Positions 18,821 through 28,174 of a stretch of 64,000 nt of DNA are shown here, in pieces. The notes beneath the pieces are model-generated. The model saw nothing but the letters and a program-made list of their open reading frames with translations. It was not told where the DNA came from and did not search any database. Origin of the DNA: an uncultured Lachnospiraceae bacterium (lineage in GTDB: Bacteria > Bacillota > Clostridia > Lachnospirales > Lachnospiraceae). The position numbers and the translations under genes are program-made. Each line of letters starts with the position of its first letter. Positions within the stretch are counted from its first letter, which is position 1. The stretch covers positions 157,515 to 221,514 of the forward strand of contig CAJTOR010000001.1 in NCBI GenBank assembly GCA_910577675.1, given 5' to 3'.

Positions 18821-19472
18821 TTTCAAATGCCTCCTTAAATCCGGCTATATTTGCCTTGATGTCCCCGGAAAAAACAGATGTCCCCGCGACAATATTATTA
18901 GCGCCGGCTTTCAATATCTCCCCGACATTAAAAAGGGTTATCCCGCCATCCACCTGGATATCCGGGCAGGCAACACCCTCATCGGCCGCTAACTGCTTTA
19001 CCATTCCCGGTTTTTTAAGCATATTGGGGATAAATTTCTGCCCCCCAAAGCCCGGGTTTACGGTCATTACAAGCACCATGTCAACCTCCCCTATAATATG
19101 GCGCAGGACTTCGACCGGGGTGGCCGGGTTGATGGCAACACCCACCTTCATCCCACACTGCCGTATTTTTGTGACAGTTGAATGCAGATGCGTACAGGCT
19201 TCTGCATGTACCGTGAGCAGATCAGCCCCGCAATCTTTAAAATCCTCGATAAACCGATATGGTTCCGCCACCATCAAATGAACATCAAACGGGAGTTTTG
19301 TCACTCTCCGTATCGACTCAATCACCGGCATGCCATATGATATGCGCGGGACAAACTGTCCGTCCATCACATCGATATGTACCATGTCGGCACCTGCTTC
19401 CTCCACCGCAAAAAGCTGTTCTGAAAGAACCGCAAAATCTGCTGCCAGTATGGATGGTGATAATTGATACAT
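18807..19472 (-). CDS. rpe: ribulose-phosphate 3-epimerase
   Basis: Interconverts ribulose 5-phosphate and xylulose 5-phosphate in the pentose phosphate pathway. 221 residues, a TIM barrel with LSPSILAADFAVLSEQL, the metal-binding VHIDVMDGQFVPRIS, DVHLMVAEP, MTVNPGFGGQKFI and IQVDGGI. GGAGGATTTCG precedes the ATG. Follows rsgA by 34 nt. Confidence 0.97.
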   Translation of the reverse strand: MYQLSPSILAADFAVLSEQLFAVEEAGADMVHIDVMDGQFVPRISYGMPVIESIRRVTKLPFDVHLMVAEPYRFIEDFKDCGADLLTVHAEACTHLHSTVTKIRQCGMKVGVAINPATPVEVLRHIIGEVDMVLVMTVNPGFGGQKFIPNMLKKPGMVKQLAADEGVACPDIQVDGGITLFNVGEILKAGANNIVAGTSVFSGDIKANIAGFKEAFENAAK

Positions 19473-19506
19473 CGAAATCCTCCGTTTCTGCCAGGCTTAA
19501 AAAGCC

Positions 19507-20385
19507 CTAATATTTTTTTCTGTTCCTCAGCTCGTTTAACAAAAGAAGATAATTCCCGTAGCGCTCCTTTGATATGGCTCCACTTAAAACTGCTTCCTTG
19601 ACGGCGCATCCCGGCTCCTTATCATGCAGGCAGCTTAAATACCTGCATTGTCCCATATAGTCCGCAAACTCCGGATAATACCCCTTTAGCTCCTCCTTTT
19701 CCATCTCCCCAAGATACAGGGAGCTGAAACCCGGTGTGTCAAACAGGTAAGTTCCCTCGTCCACATAAAAAAGTTCCGAATGCCTGGTCGTATGTTTCCC
19801 GCGCCCGATCTTCCCGCTGATATCACCCGTCTGCATATTTGCCTGCGGGTATAGAAGGTTTATTATCGAGGATTTCCCGACCCCGGAAGGTCCGGCAAGA
19901 ACAGTGGTCTTGCCGGAAAGCTGCTCTTTTAGCAGCTCGGTGCCCTGCGCATATTTTGCGGAGAGAAAAAGCACCTTGCATCCGCTCCCCGCGTAGATCC
20001 GCGCAAGCTCCTCCTGCTCAGCTTCCCCGACCTGGTCTTTCTTATTAAAACAGACCAGTGTTTTTATACCCTGCTCCTGCATCAGCACCAGGAAGCGGTC
20101 AAGCAAATTTAAATTGGGAGCCGGCCATGCCGCCGCAAAAACGATTACTGCCTGGTCTGCATTGGCAACCGCCGGGCGGACAAGCTCGCTGTCGCGCCCG
20201 TATATCTCATCAATATTCCCGGTCATCGCCTCCCTGCTGATTACCGTAAGCCCCACGTTATCGCCGGGAAGGGGCTTTACTTTCCGGTATCTGAAAATCC
20301 CCTTCGCCTTACATTCAAATACCCCTTCCCCCTCCACATTGACATAGTAAAATCCAGCAACACCCCTGATTATTTTTCCCTGCAT
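19507..20385 (-). CDS. rsgA: ribosome small-subunit-dependent GTPase RsgA
   Basis: Circularly permuted GTPase that assists 30S maturation. 292 residues from ATG 20385, whose binding site GGGGAG overlaps the prkC stop codon. Order of parts: OB fold (MQGKIIRGVAGFYYVNVEG), G4 FNKKDQ, G1 GPSGVGKSSIINLL, G3 DTPGF, then the zinc knuckle (CRYLSCLHDKEPGCAV with Cys-Cys-His-Cys). It is part of the stp-prkC-rsgA-rpe-thiN run common in Firmicutes. Confidence 0.96.
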   Translation of the reverse strand: MQGKIIRGVAGFYYVNVEGEGVFECKAKGIFRYRKVKPLPGDNVGLTVISREAMTGNIDEIYGRDSELVRPAVANADQAVIVFAAAWPAPNLNLLDRFLVLMQEQGIKTLVCFNKKDQVGEAEQEELARIYAGSGCKVLFLSAKYAQGTELLKEQLSGKTTVLAGPSGVGKSSIINLLYPQANMQTGDISGKIGRGKHTTRHSELFYVDEGTYLFDTPGFSSLYLGEMEKEELKGYYPEFADYMGQCRYLSCLHDKEPGCAVKEAVLSGAISKERYGNYLLLLNELRNRKKY

Positions 20386-20395
20386 GCACACTCCC

Positions 20396-22639
20396 CTAGT
20401 TGATGCGGACAGCTTTAAGTTCCACGGAATAGCTCCCCGCATACGGTTCCCCATTAAACCATACGGAGATCGTAGCCATCCCTTCCGTGAAGCCGTCGTC
20501 CTCGTCAAGCGATATATCAAGGTAATATGGGAAATCCGAAGCGGTGAACAGCCTCGACTCCTCCCTTGTAACATCCACCTCGTTCCCATCCTGTGAAATG
20601 GTAATATAGAGCATTGCGGTATCGTTCTCCCCAAGCGGCCAGTCACTTATCACGGCTGTCGCCTGGTAGCTGTAGAGTGGTTCCGGCTCAGGGGTCGGCG
20701 TTGGTGTCGGTTCCGGTGTCGGCTCGGTATCGTCCGGTTCCACAGTCGGTTCCGGCTCATCATCCGGTTCCTTGGTTGGCTCAGCCGTCGGGGTCGGGGT
20801 CACTTCCGGTCCCGTACTAAGTGCGATATCCACCTTCGTGCCTGCCGCAATCCTCTCACCCTCACTATAACTCTGGAAACATACAAGCCCTTCCGCATAT
20901 TTATCGCTGCTCGCATAACTTGTAGAACCCTTCGACAAGCCAGCCTTCGCAAGGGCAGCAATCGCTTCCTCCTCAGTATACCCAAGAAGTTTTGGCATAT
21001 CCGTCAAGGTGATATCCGGTCCCGTGCTGACATAAACCGTTACGGTTCCACCCTCCTCAAGAGATTCCCCGCCCGCCGGTTCAGTGCGAATAACCATCCC
21101 GTTCTCATACTCCGTGCTCGCCTCGTAGACAGGTTTCGCCTCAAAACCATCTCCCTCAAGCTCCTTTTTCGCCTTCTCAAACGTATAATATGCAACATTC
21201 GGAACCTGTTTTGGCTCCGGTCCCGCACTTATTGTCAGCTCAATTGTGCCATCCCAGGCAATCGCCACATCATCCGGCGGATACTGGTCGGTCACATAGC
21301 CTTTTGGCACATCCTTCGAATACTCTTCCTTGTCACTGATTATGCTAAATCCCGGTGAAATCATTTGCAGTGTACTTATCGCATCATCGAGCTTATAGCC
21401 GACCACATTGACCAGATTCTTCATTCCGACTTCTTCCCCCTCCGGCGTTGGAGTAGCCTCCATGGTTGGGGTCGGGCTCCCCTCAGGGGTCGGTGTCACA
21501 CCTTCCTCGTTGTTCCCGCGGAAAATATCAAGCACACCCGACAGGTTGATAACCAGATAGATAAGCGCTAATCCCAGCGCAACCGCCGTCACAACCGTCC
21601 CGATTATAATAAATTTCTCGAATTTCGGGTCAACACCATCTAACTCTTCCTCCTCCTCCTTTTCTACCCGCTTCACACCAGAAGCAGTTTCAGGGTGGGA
21701 ATCATAATAGACCGCCGGCGATTTCACCGCGCTCTTGATGGACTCCATCTGCTCATCCGTCATATTGATCGTGGGAGAATCCGGCACGGCAGCCGATGCC
21801 AGCTTCACGAAATCCCCGTCCGGGTTCGTGATAGAACAGCGCAGGTCTAAGATCAGTTCCGAGGCGGAAAGATATCTGCGCTCCGGTTTCTTCTGCATAC
21901 ATTTTTGCACTATCTTTTCAATACTTGGCGGCACATCGGGACGTATATCACGAACAGGCCTAGCCTCATCATTGATATGGGAAAGCGCGACCGAAACCGA
22001 GTTGTCTCCCGCAAACGGCACGGAACCGCAGAGCATTTCATAGATTGTAACACCCAGGGAGTAAATATCACTCTTCTCATCCGAGTATCCTCCCCTTGCC
22101 TGCTCCGGTGACAGATAGTGCACCGAACCTACCGCGTTCTGGGACACCGTGTTTGAGGTTGCCGCCTTGGCAATACCAAAATCAGTTACTTTCACCTTAC
22201 CGTCCCGCGAGATAATAATATTCTGAGGTTTGATATCGCGGTGGATAATATGGTTTGCGTGTGCCGCTTCCATACCCTGCGCAATCTGGATGGCAATACC
22301 GACTGCTTCCTTGATCTCAAGCCTGCCCTTGCGCTCGATAAACTTCTTTAAGGTAATGCCCTCAACCAACTCCATAACAATATAGTAAAGTCCCTCATCA
22401 TCCCCTACATCGTAGACATTCACGATGTTCGGGTGGGAAAGCCCCGCCGCCGACTGTGCCTCCGCACGGAATTTAGCCACAAAATTCTTGTCGCTGGAAT
22501 ACTCGTTCTTCAGAATCTTAATCGCTACATAGCGGTTCAGCCTGTGGCATTTCGCCTTGTAGACATCCGCCATGCCGCCGGAACCAACCTTGTCTATAAT
22601 CTCGTAGCGCTCACTGATGTACATACCTGGTTTAATCAT
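20396..22639 (-). CDS. prkC: PASTA-domain Ser/Thr protein kinase PrkC
   Basis: Membrane kinase that senses muropeptides or lipid II and phosphorylates division, wall and spore-germination targets. 747 residues. Kinase domain (about 12-270): glycine loop GSGGMADVYK, Lys41, HRDIKPQN (133-140), DFGIAK (153-158), SPEQARGG. One membrane helix at about 343-366. Three PASTA repeats at about 407-475, 477-543 and 544-613, then a Pro/Thr/Glu linker (TPTPTAEPTKEPDDEPEPT) and a final ~95-residue beta-rich domain that is not PASTA. A short Pro/Thr linker also follows the helix. GAGG precedes the ATG. Paired with the phosphatase gene stp immediately upstream. Confidence 0.95.
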   Translation of the reverse strand: MIKPGMYISERYEIIDKVGSGGMADVYKAKCHRLNRYVAIKILKNEYSSDKNFVAKFRAEAQSAAGLSHPNIVNVYDVGDDEGLYYIVMELVEGITLKKFIERKGRLEIKEAVGIAIQIAQGMEAAHANHIIHRDIKPQNIIISRDGKVKVTDFGIAKAATSNTVSQNAVGSVHYLSPEQARGGYSDEKSDIYSLGVTIYEMLCGSVPFAGDNSVSVALSHINDEARPVRDIRPDVPPSIEKIVQKCMQKKPERRYLSASELILDLRCSITNPDGDFVKLASAAVPDSPTINMTDEQMESIKSAVKSPAVYYDSHPETASGVKRVEKEEEEELDGVDPKFEKFIIIGTVVTAVALGLALIYLVINLSGVLDIFRGNNEEGVTPTPEGSPTPTMEATPTPEGEEVGMKNLVNVVGYKLDDAISTLQMISPGFSIISDKEEYSKDVPKGYVTDQYPPDDVAIAWDGTIELTISAGPEPKQVPNVAYYTFEKAKKELEGDGFEAKPVYEASTEYENGMVIRTEPAGGESLEEGGTVTVYVSTGPDITLTDMPKLLGYTEEEAIAALAKAGLSKGSTSYASSDKYAEGLVCFQSYSEGERIAAGTKVDIALSTGPEVTPTPTAEPTKEPDDEPEPTVEPDDTEPTPEPTPTPTPEPEPLYSYQATAVISDWPLGENDTAMLYITISQDGNEVDVTREESRLFTASDFPYYLDISLDEDDGFTEGMATISVWFNGEPYAGSYSVELKAVRIN

Positions 22640-22679
22640 AAATCTACCTCATTTCTGGATAATGCCTGCCGTTTCCGGC

Positions 22680-23405
22680 CTATGTCCCCACAAGCACAAT
22701 AGAAATATTATCCCTGCCCCCGTACTCATTCGCCAGATGCAAAAGTCTGGCTCCGGCTGCTGCCACATCCTCCCCGTGGCTTTTTATAACCGAAAAAATT
22801 TCATGGTCATCCATCATATTGGACAGCCCGTCCGAGCACAGCAGGATAAAGTCGCCCGCCATAAGTCGCACCTCAAAAAAATCCGGAACGACCAGGACAT
22901 TTGCCCCCATCGCCCTTGTGATGACATTTTTATTCGGGTGGAACCTGCCTTCCTCCCGCTTAATCTCCCCGCGTCTTATCATCTCCTCCACAAGCGAATG
23001 ATCCTGTGTAACTTGCGTAATCTCCTCGCCGCTAATCAGGTAAAGCCTGCTGTCACCAATGTTTGCAACATACATATCCTCCCCGTTGATTGTTGCCGCC
23101 ACAAAGGTGGTGCCCATCCCCTCTAGCTCAGGGCGCGCCGCTGCCTGTTCCAAAAGCATCTGGTTTGCGCGGTGCACTGCCTCCTCCATCGTCTTAATCA
23201 GGGTCTTCTCCCTGCCCCCGCTTACCTGGCGCACGAATTCTTCCACGGCAAACCTGGAAGCGAAATCCCCCGCATTATGACCGCCCATCCCATCCGCCAC
23301 AATAAAGAGGTTCGGCAGCATCCCGACGGCTCCCTCGTTGCAATATACATAATCCTGGTTCATCTTTCTCTTTTGTCCTATATCCGTAACGGAATATGTT
23401 TTCAC
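22680..23405 (-). CDS. stp: PP2C-type protein phosphatase Stp/PrpC
   Basis: Metal-dependent phosphatase that reverses PrkC phosphorylation. 241 residues with the PP2C metal-binding motifs: KMNQDYVYC, VADGMGGHNAGDFAS, GTTFVAATI, ANIGDSRLYLI, LLCSDGLSNMM and GGRDNISIVLV. The GTG start at 23405 overlaps the rlmN stop as GTGA and has GGAGG upstream, indicating translational coupling. Confidence 0.95.
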   Translation of the reverse strand: MKTYSVTDIGQKRKMNQDYVYCNEGAVGMLPNLFIVADGMGGHNAGDFASRFAVEEFVRQVSGGREKTLIKTMEEAVHRANQMLLEQAAARPELEGMGTTFVAATINGEDMYVANIGDSRLYLISGEEITQVTQDHSLVEEMIRRGEIKREEGRFHPNKNVITRAMGANVLVVPDFFEVRLMAGDFILLCSDGLSNMMDDHEIFSVIKSHGEDVAAAGARLLHLANEYGGRDNISIVLVGT

Positions 23406-24451
23406 TCCCGGCCCACCTCCCTGTCCATATAACTTTTGCGCAGCTGCCCGCAGGCAGCATCAATATCGGAGCCCATTTCCCTTCTTATCGTAACATTTAT
23501 TCTATTTTTTTCAAGGATGTTTTTAAAGTTTTCTATATTGCCCGCGCGGGAACGCCGACACCCCCGCTCCTTCACCGGATTAACCGGTATCAGGTTGACC
23601 AGGCAATTTCTCCCGCGAAGCAGCAGGGAGAGTTCCCTTGCAAGTGCTGCCTTGTCATTTACCCCATCCACCAGGCTGTACTCAAAGGTCAGCCTCCGCC
23701 CAGTCTTCCCATAGTAATCATCCATGGCGGCAAGGATTTCTGCAAGCGGGTAGCGCCTTGCCACCGGCATCAGCATTGCCCTGACCTCATCATTTGGCGC
23801 ATGCAGCGAAAGTGCCAGGTTGCAGGTAAGTCCCTCCCCGCCAAACTGGCGGATGCGCGGAACGATGCCGCAGGTTGATACCGTCACATTCCTGCCGCTT
23901 ATATTAAGTCCCCTGTCATCGCTTATCATTTTCAGGAAACGGATCAGGTTATCGTAGTTGTCAAACGGCTCGCCCGTCCCCATAACCACAACATTATGGA
24001 TGCGCTCCCCGGTTAATTTCTGTATCTCATAAACCTGTGAAAGCATCTCGGACGGAGCGAGGTTCCTTGTCAGCCCGCCCAAAGTTGAGGCGCAGAAAGT
24101 ACATCCCATCCTGCATCCGACCTGCGAGGAAATGCAGACTGAATTGCCGTGATGGTATCTCATAAACACACTTTCCACAACATTCCCGTCCGCAAGCCCA
24201 AACAGATATTTGCGTGTCCCATCGAGCGCGGATTCCTTACAGTCCACTTTTAAGAGATTGCAAAAGGAAAATCTTTCCTTACATTTTTCCCGGAGTGCAA
24301 GAGAAATATTCGTCATCTCATCAAAACTACCACAAAGTTTTTTATGGAGCCACTCATAGATCTGGGCGGCGCGAAATTCCTTCTCCCCGAGCGCGGCAAG
24401 CTCCGCCCTCAGTTCATCAAAATCCATCGATTTAATATCACTTGGTTCCAT
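23402..24451 (-). CDS. rlmN: dual-specificity RNA methyltransferase RlmN
   Basis: Radical-SAM enzyme that methylates C2 of A2503 in 23S rRNA and A37 of some tRNAs. 349 residues from ATG 24451, whose G-rich binding site lies within the end of rsmB. The CxxxCxxC cluster motif is GCRMGCTFCAS. VVVMGTGEPFDNYDNL, LSLHAPNDEVR and the methyl-accepting cysteine context GSDIDAACGQLR are all present. Overlaps rsmB by 14 nt and stp by 4 nt. Confidence 0.96.
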   Translation of the reverse strand: MEPSDIKSMDFDELRAELAALGEKEFRAAQIYEWLHKKLCGSFDEMTNISLALREKCKERFSFCNLLKVDCKESALDGTRKYLFGLADGNVVESVFMRYHHGNSVCISSQVGCRMGCTFCASTLGGLTRNLAPSEMLSQVYEIQKLTGERIHNVVVMGTGEPFDNYDNLIRFLKMISDDRGLNISGRNVTVSTCGIVPRIRQFGGEGLTCNLALSLHAPNDEVRAMLMPVARRYPLAEILAAMDDYYGKTGRRLTFEYSLVDGVNDKAALARELSLLLRGRNCLVNLIPVNPVKERGCRRSRAGNIENFKNILEKNRINVTIRREMGSDIDAACGQLRKSYMDREVGRE

Positions 24452-25832
24452 CCATCGTCCCCCCACCTTCCCTGCGGAACCGGGAAACAAAAAAACCGTC
24501 CCATTTTCCCGCCTCTGGCAAAAGTGTTAGATACCCTTTCTTTGTCGTATCGGAATGAAGCTTCTGTGGCAGATATCCGTCAAGGCTCTCCGGCTCAAAT
24601 CCAGAAAGTCCGCAGAGAAAATGATAATTCTTCTCGTTTTCTTCCGGGTTCAGTGTGCAGGTCGAATAGATTAACACTCCTCCCGGTTTCACATATTCTG
24701 CAACTGTACTAAGAATCTTCCTTTGCAGCAGTGAAAGTTCAATAAGCCCTTCCTCGGACACATTATATTTTATATCGGGCTTTTTCCCGATTATCCCAAG
24801 CCCCGAGCACGGCAGGTCGGCAATCACCACATCCGCCCTCCCCACATCCTCCTGTCTTAAACAGGTGGCATCAAAGGACATAACCTCTATATTATCAAAC
24901 CCACAGCGCCTTACATTCTCGTTAATTTTAGAAAGCTTGTATTCCGACAAATCCCGCGCGCTGACTGTCCCTGCGCCGGCATCGCAGCAACTGTGCGCCC
25001 CCCGCGCCTTTAAAAGTACATCCGCCGCCTGTATTGTTTTGCCGCCGGGCGCAGCACAGCAGTCAATCACATAATCTCCCGCTTTAATCCCTGCGCAGAG
25101 CACGGGAAGCATGGAACTTTCGTCCTGAACCTGGAACTCTCCTCTAAGGAAACCGGGAAGTTTTTCCACCGTATCGATTCCCGACAGGTGAAGTGCCGCA
25201 GGGTGCAGTTTCCCGGCATCCACTGTAACACCGGCCTGTTCTAGTTTTTCCTGCAATGCAGGAATATCCGCAACCGACAAATTCGCGCGCACCGAAAGCC
25301 CTGACGGCTCAAGGAATGACGCAAAAATCTGTCCGCTGCGCTCCTTTCCGTACCACACTATAAATTTTTCTACAAGCCATTCCGGGATTGAATAAAGTAT
25401 GGATAATGCCTTCCCATCACCAAGCCCCGCAACTTCTTTTTGCAGGTCAATCCTCTGTCTTGCCGCCGCCCGAAGAACGCCGTTCACATAGCCGGAAAGC
25501 CCCGCAAATCCACGTTTTTTCGCCAGTTTCACCGACTCGTTGCATGCTGCTGAAGGCGGTACTTCCATATAATATAGCTGGTACATGCCCATTCTTAAAA
25601 TCTCGCGGATCACGGGTTTTTGTTTTCCCATTCCGCTTTTTACATAGTGGGAAAGCAGAAAATCAAGCGTAAGCCTGCGCTCCATAACCCCTGCGGCAAG
25701 CCGCCTTGCAAATGCCCGCTCCTGCCGCTCCATATCCGGATATTTTGAAAGTTCCGCCGCAAATACCCGGTGCGACTCCCTCCCCTCCGACACTGCCAAC
25801 AGCATATCAAGCGCCACCGCCCTCGCCTGCAT
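24438..25832 (-). CDS. rsmB: 16S rRNA (cytosine967-C5)-methyltransferase RsmB
   Basis: 464 residues: N-terminal NusB-like RNA-binding domain (MQARAVALDMLLAVSEG), then a Rossmann methyltransferase with the SAM loop DCCAAPGGKTIQAADVL, the motif IV loop DLPCSGLGIIGKKPDIKY and catalytic cysteine YSTCTLNPEENE. The start ATG overlaps the upstream peptidase stop as TGATG. It forms a tight unit with rlmN, fmt and def, the translation block of this operon. Confidence 0.95.
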   Translation of the reverse strand: MQARAVALDMLLAVSEGRESHRVFAAELSKYPDMERQERAFARRLAAGVMERRLTLDFLLSHYVKSGMGKQKPVIREILRMGMYQLYYMEVPPSAACNESVKLAKKRGFAGLSGYVNGVLRAAARQRIDLQKEVAGLGDGKALSILYSIPEWLVEKFIVWYGKERSGQIFASFLEPSGLSVRANLSVADIPALQEKLEQAGVTVDAGKLHPAALHLSGIDTVEKLPGFLRGEFQVQDESSMLPVLCAGIKAGDYVIDCCAAPGGKTIQAADVLLKARGAHSCCDAGAGTVSARDLSEYKLSKINENVRRCGFDNIEVMSFDATCLRQEDVGRADVVIADLPCSGLGIIGKKPDIKYNVSEEGLIELSLLQRKILSTVAEYVKPGGVLIYSTCTLNPEENEKNYHFLCGLSGFEPESLDGYLPQKLHSDTTKKGYLTLLPEAGKWDGFFVSRFRREGGGTMDGTK

Positions 25833-26524
25833 CAGTCATTTCTCCTTCCGATCATAATCAGCCGCACAAGCTGCAAAATAGATCCTGCCGCTGCTGCCAC
25901 ATAAGTCAGGGCTGCCGCAAAAAGTACTTTCTTTGTATCCTTCACCTCATCCCCATAAAGGATACCCATATCAGAGAGCACCCTTATCGCCCTGCGCGAC
26001 GCATTAAACTCAACCGGCAATGTCACAATCTGGAACAGGACGGAGAGCGAAAACAAAAGAATACCCGCCGTAATCAAAAAGCTTGAGCTTTTCATCCCGA
26101 TCATCAAACCAATCAGGATAAGAGGCCACGAAAGTGCCGCGCCAATATTTGCCGCCGGGACAATCGCCGTGCGGATGGCAAGCGGCGCATAGGACTTATC
26201 ATGCTGCACTGCATGCCCGCACTCATGCGCCGCAACACCGATCGCCGCAACCGAGGAATTATTGTACACGGAATCCGACAGCCGCAGCACCTTGTTGCCA
26301 GGATCATAGTGATCGGTCAGATTCCCCTCAACATGTTCAATCGAAACATCGTATATACCGTTTGAACGTAAAATCTTCTCCGCTGCCTGTGCCCCGGTCA
26401 GCCCCGACATACTGCGCACTTTCTCATATTTTGCATAGGTTCTCTTTACCATTGCAGAAGCAAGCAGGCTAAGTACCATCCCCGCCAAAACCAAAAGATA
26501 CGTCCAGTCAAAATACATAGGCAT
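25832..26524 (-). CDS. YugP-type membrane zinc metallopeptidase
   Basis: 230 residues with about four membrane helices and the zinc-binding motif HECGHAVQHD (HExxH form) at about residue 100, between an N-terminal helix (YLLVLAGMVLSLLASAM) and C-terminal helices. VEFNASRRAIRVL is conserved in this family. The gene recurs between fmt and rsmB in many Firmicutes; the substrate is unknown. AGGAGGAAAT precedes the ATG region. Confidence 0.85.
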   Translation of the reverse strand: MPMYFDWTYLLVLAGMVLSLLASAMVKRTYAKYEKVRSMSGLTGAQAAEKILRSNGIYDVSIEHVEGNLTDHYDPGNKVLRLSDSVYNNSSVAAIGVAAHECGHAVQHDKSYAPLAIRTAIVPAANIGAALSWPLILIGLMIGMKSSSFLITAGILLFSLSVLFQIVTLPVEFNASRRAIRVLSDMGILYGDEVKDTKKVLFAAALTYVAAAAGSILQLVRLIMIGRRND

Positions 26525-26649
26525 TTCCTCCTTATCTTTACAATATAAGTATATTTTACCAATAAAATACGTTATTTCCTTTACATTCTCATTAAAATTT
26601 TCTTAATTATCCCTATTTAGAGTCATTATAATTATCAGGGTTATTTAAG

Positions 26650-27606
26650 TCACCCGAGGAATGTCCCTTCACCAATCGCACACCCGCGCAAAAATTCTTC
26701 CGCCGTCATGCGCCGCTTGCCCTCAAGCTGCACTTCTTTTACCAAAAGCCCCTGATCGCCGGTCAGCACAGTAAAAGAATCCCTTTCGACGCGGATTACA
26801 CTGCCGTATCCAAAGGCGTTTTCCTTCGCCTTTTGCAGTTCCCTAGCAGAAATTTCCGAAACTTTGCACCGCCAGAATTTTAATATCTTTCCGGAAAGTC
26901 CCGTATAAGTCCCGGGCCATGGATTGAACGCGCGCACCTGGCGCTCTAAAAGGATGGCAGGTTTTGAAAAATCAAGCCGTCCCATCTCCTTCTTTATCAT
27001 TCCCACATAGCTCGCCTTATCCCCATCCTGTGGTGTCCGTACCACCGTGCCTGATGCAATCTGCCCTATGGCACGGCGCAGCGCTATGCAGCCCGCCTCC
27101 GCCAGCTTATCATGCAGGCTTCCACCCGTTTCATCCGGCGCGAGCGGGACAACCTCCGTCGTAATAATATCCCCCGTATCGATCCCCTCCGCCATATACT
27201 GGATACTCACACCACTTACCTCCTCCCCGCAAAGCACCGCATACTGGATCGGGGAAGCACCGCGGTACTTGGGCAGCAGGGAAGCGTGGACATTGATACA
27301 GCCATATCGGGGGATATCGAGGAATCTTTTAGGCAAAATCTGTCCGAATGCTGCCACTACCACCAGGTCGGGGGCAAGCCCCTCTATCTCATCAAGGAAT
27401 TCCTCCTCCCTCACCTTGTTTGGCTGATAAACCGTAAGCCCACACTCAAGTGCAGTCTGTTTCACCTCGGAAAGAGCCATTCCGTACCCGCGTCCCTTAG
27501 GCTTGTCTGGCTGTGTCACCACCGCCACAATATTATCCCCCGCCGCAACCATATCCTTTAGAATCACCGCCGCAATCTGCGGTGTCCCCATATAAACAAT
27601 CCTCAT
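26650..27606 (-). CDS. fmt: methionyl-tRNA formyltransferase
   Basis: Formylates initiator Met-tRNA using 10-formyl-THF (the product of the fhs gene at the left edge). 318 residues from ATG 27606 with AAGGAGGATAT upstream. Motifs: MRIVYMGTPQIAAVIL, TQPDKPKGRG, VVAAFGQILPKRFLD, the formyl-THF site NVHASLLPKYRGASPIQYA and AFNPWPGTYT. Confidence 0.97.
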   Translation of the reverse strand: MRIVYMGTPQIAAVILKDMVAAGDNIVAVVTQPDKPKGRGYGMALSEVKQTALECGLTVYQPNKVREEEFLDEIEGLAPDLVVVAAFGQILPKRFLDIPRYGCINVHASLLPKYRGASPIQYAVLCGEEVSGVSIQYMAEGIDTGDIITTEVVPLAPDETGGSLHDKLAEAGCIALRRAIGQIASGTVVRTPQDGDKASYVGMIKKEMGRLDFSKPAILLERQVRAFNPWPGTYTGLSGKILKFWRCKVSEISARELQKAKENAFGYGSVIRVERDSFTVLTGDQGLLVKEVQLEGKRRMTAEEFLRGCAIGEGTFLG

Positions 27607-27675
27607 ATATCCTCCTTCCCCGCCCGCCCAAAGGCTTTTCTCCAAATTACATACCGGACATATTTTACTATATAT

Positions 27676-28152
27676 TTATTCTTCCGGACGGTTATCGTGC
27701 AATTCCCCCTCCACCTTCTCCACATACAAAATCCCCAGAAGATGGTCGATCTCATGGCACATCGCGCGCGCGAGCAGCTCAGTCCCCTCAAGTTCCACCG
27801 GCTGCATATTGCGGTCGAGTGCCTTCACCTTCACATAGTTCGGGCGTGTGACCTTCCCCGCCTTTCCCGGCACGCTAAGACAGCCCTCATCCCCCGTCTG
27901 CTCCCCCGATGTTTCTATAATCTCCGGGTTTATCAGCACGATTGGCTGGTCTGCCCCCTCCGACACATCAATAACAACAAGCTGTTTTAAAATGCCCACC
28001 TGCGGCGCTGCAAGACCGACACCGTCCGCATCGTACATGGTTTCCAACATGTCATCGATCAATGTTTCAAGGCGCGGGGTCATCTCCGAAATCTCCTTTG
28101 TCTGTTTTGTTAGGATACTGTCCCCGATTTTCCTGATTTTACGAATTGCCAT
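27676..28152 (-). CDS. def: peptide deformylase
   Basis: Removes the N-formyl group from nascent proteins. 158 residues. The three metal-site motifs are GVGLAAPQVG, EGCLSVPG (Cys ligand) and CHEIDHLLG (HExxH). The ATG at 28152 is chosen because GGGAGG is 6 nt upstream; the ATG two codons earlier touches the binding site. Directly upstream of fmt, a common pairing. Confidence 0.97.
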   Translation of the reverse strand: MAIRKIRKIGDSILTKQTKEISEMTPRLETLIDDMLETMYDADGVGLAAPQVGILKQLVVIDVSEGADQPIVLINPEIIETSGEQTGDEGCLSVPGKAGKVTRPNYVKVKALDRNMQPVELEGTELLARAMCHEIDHLLGILYVEKVEGELHDNRPEE

Positions 28153-28174
28153 TTTCATCCTCCCTTTTCACACA

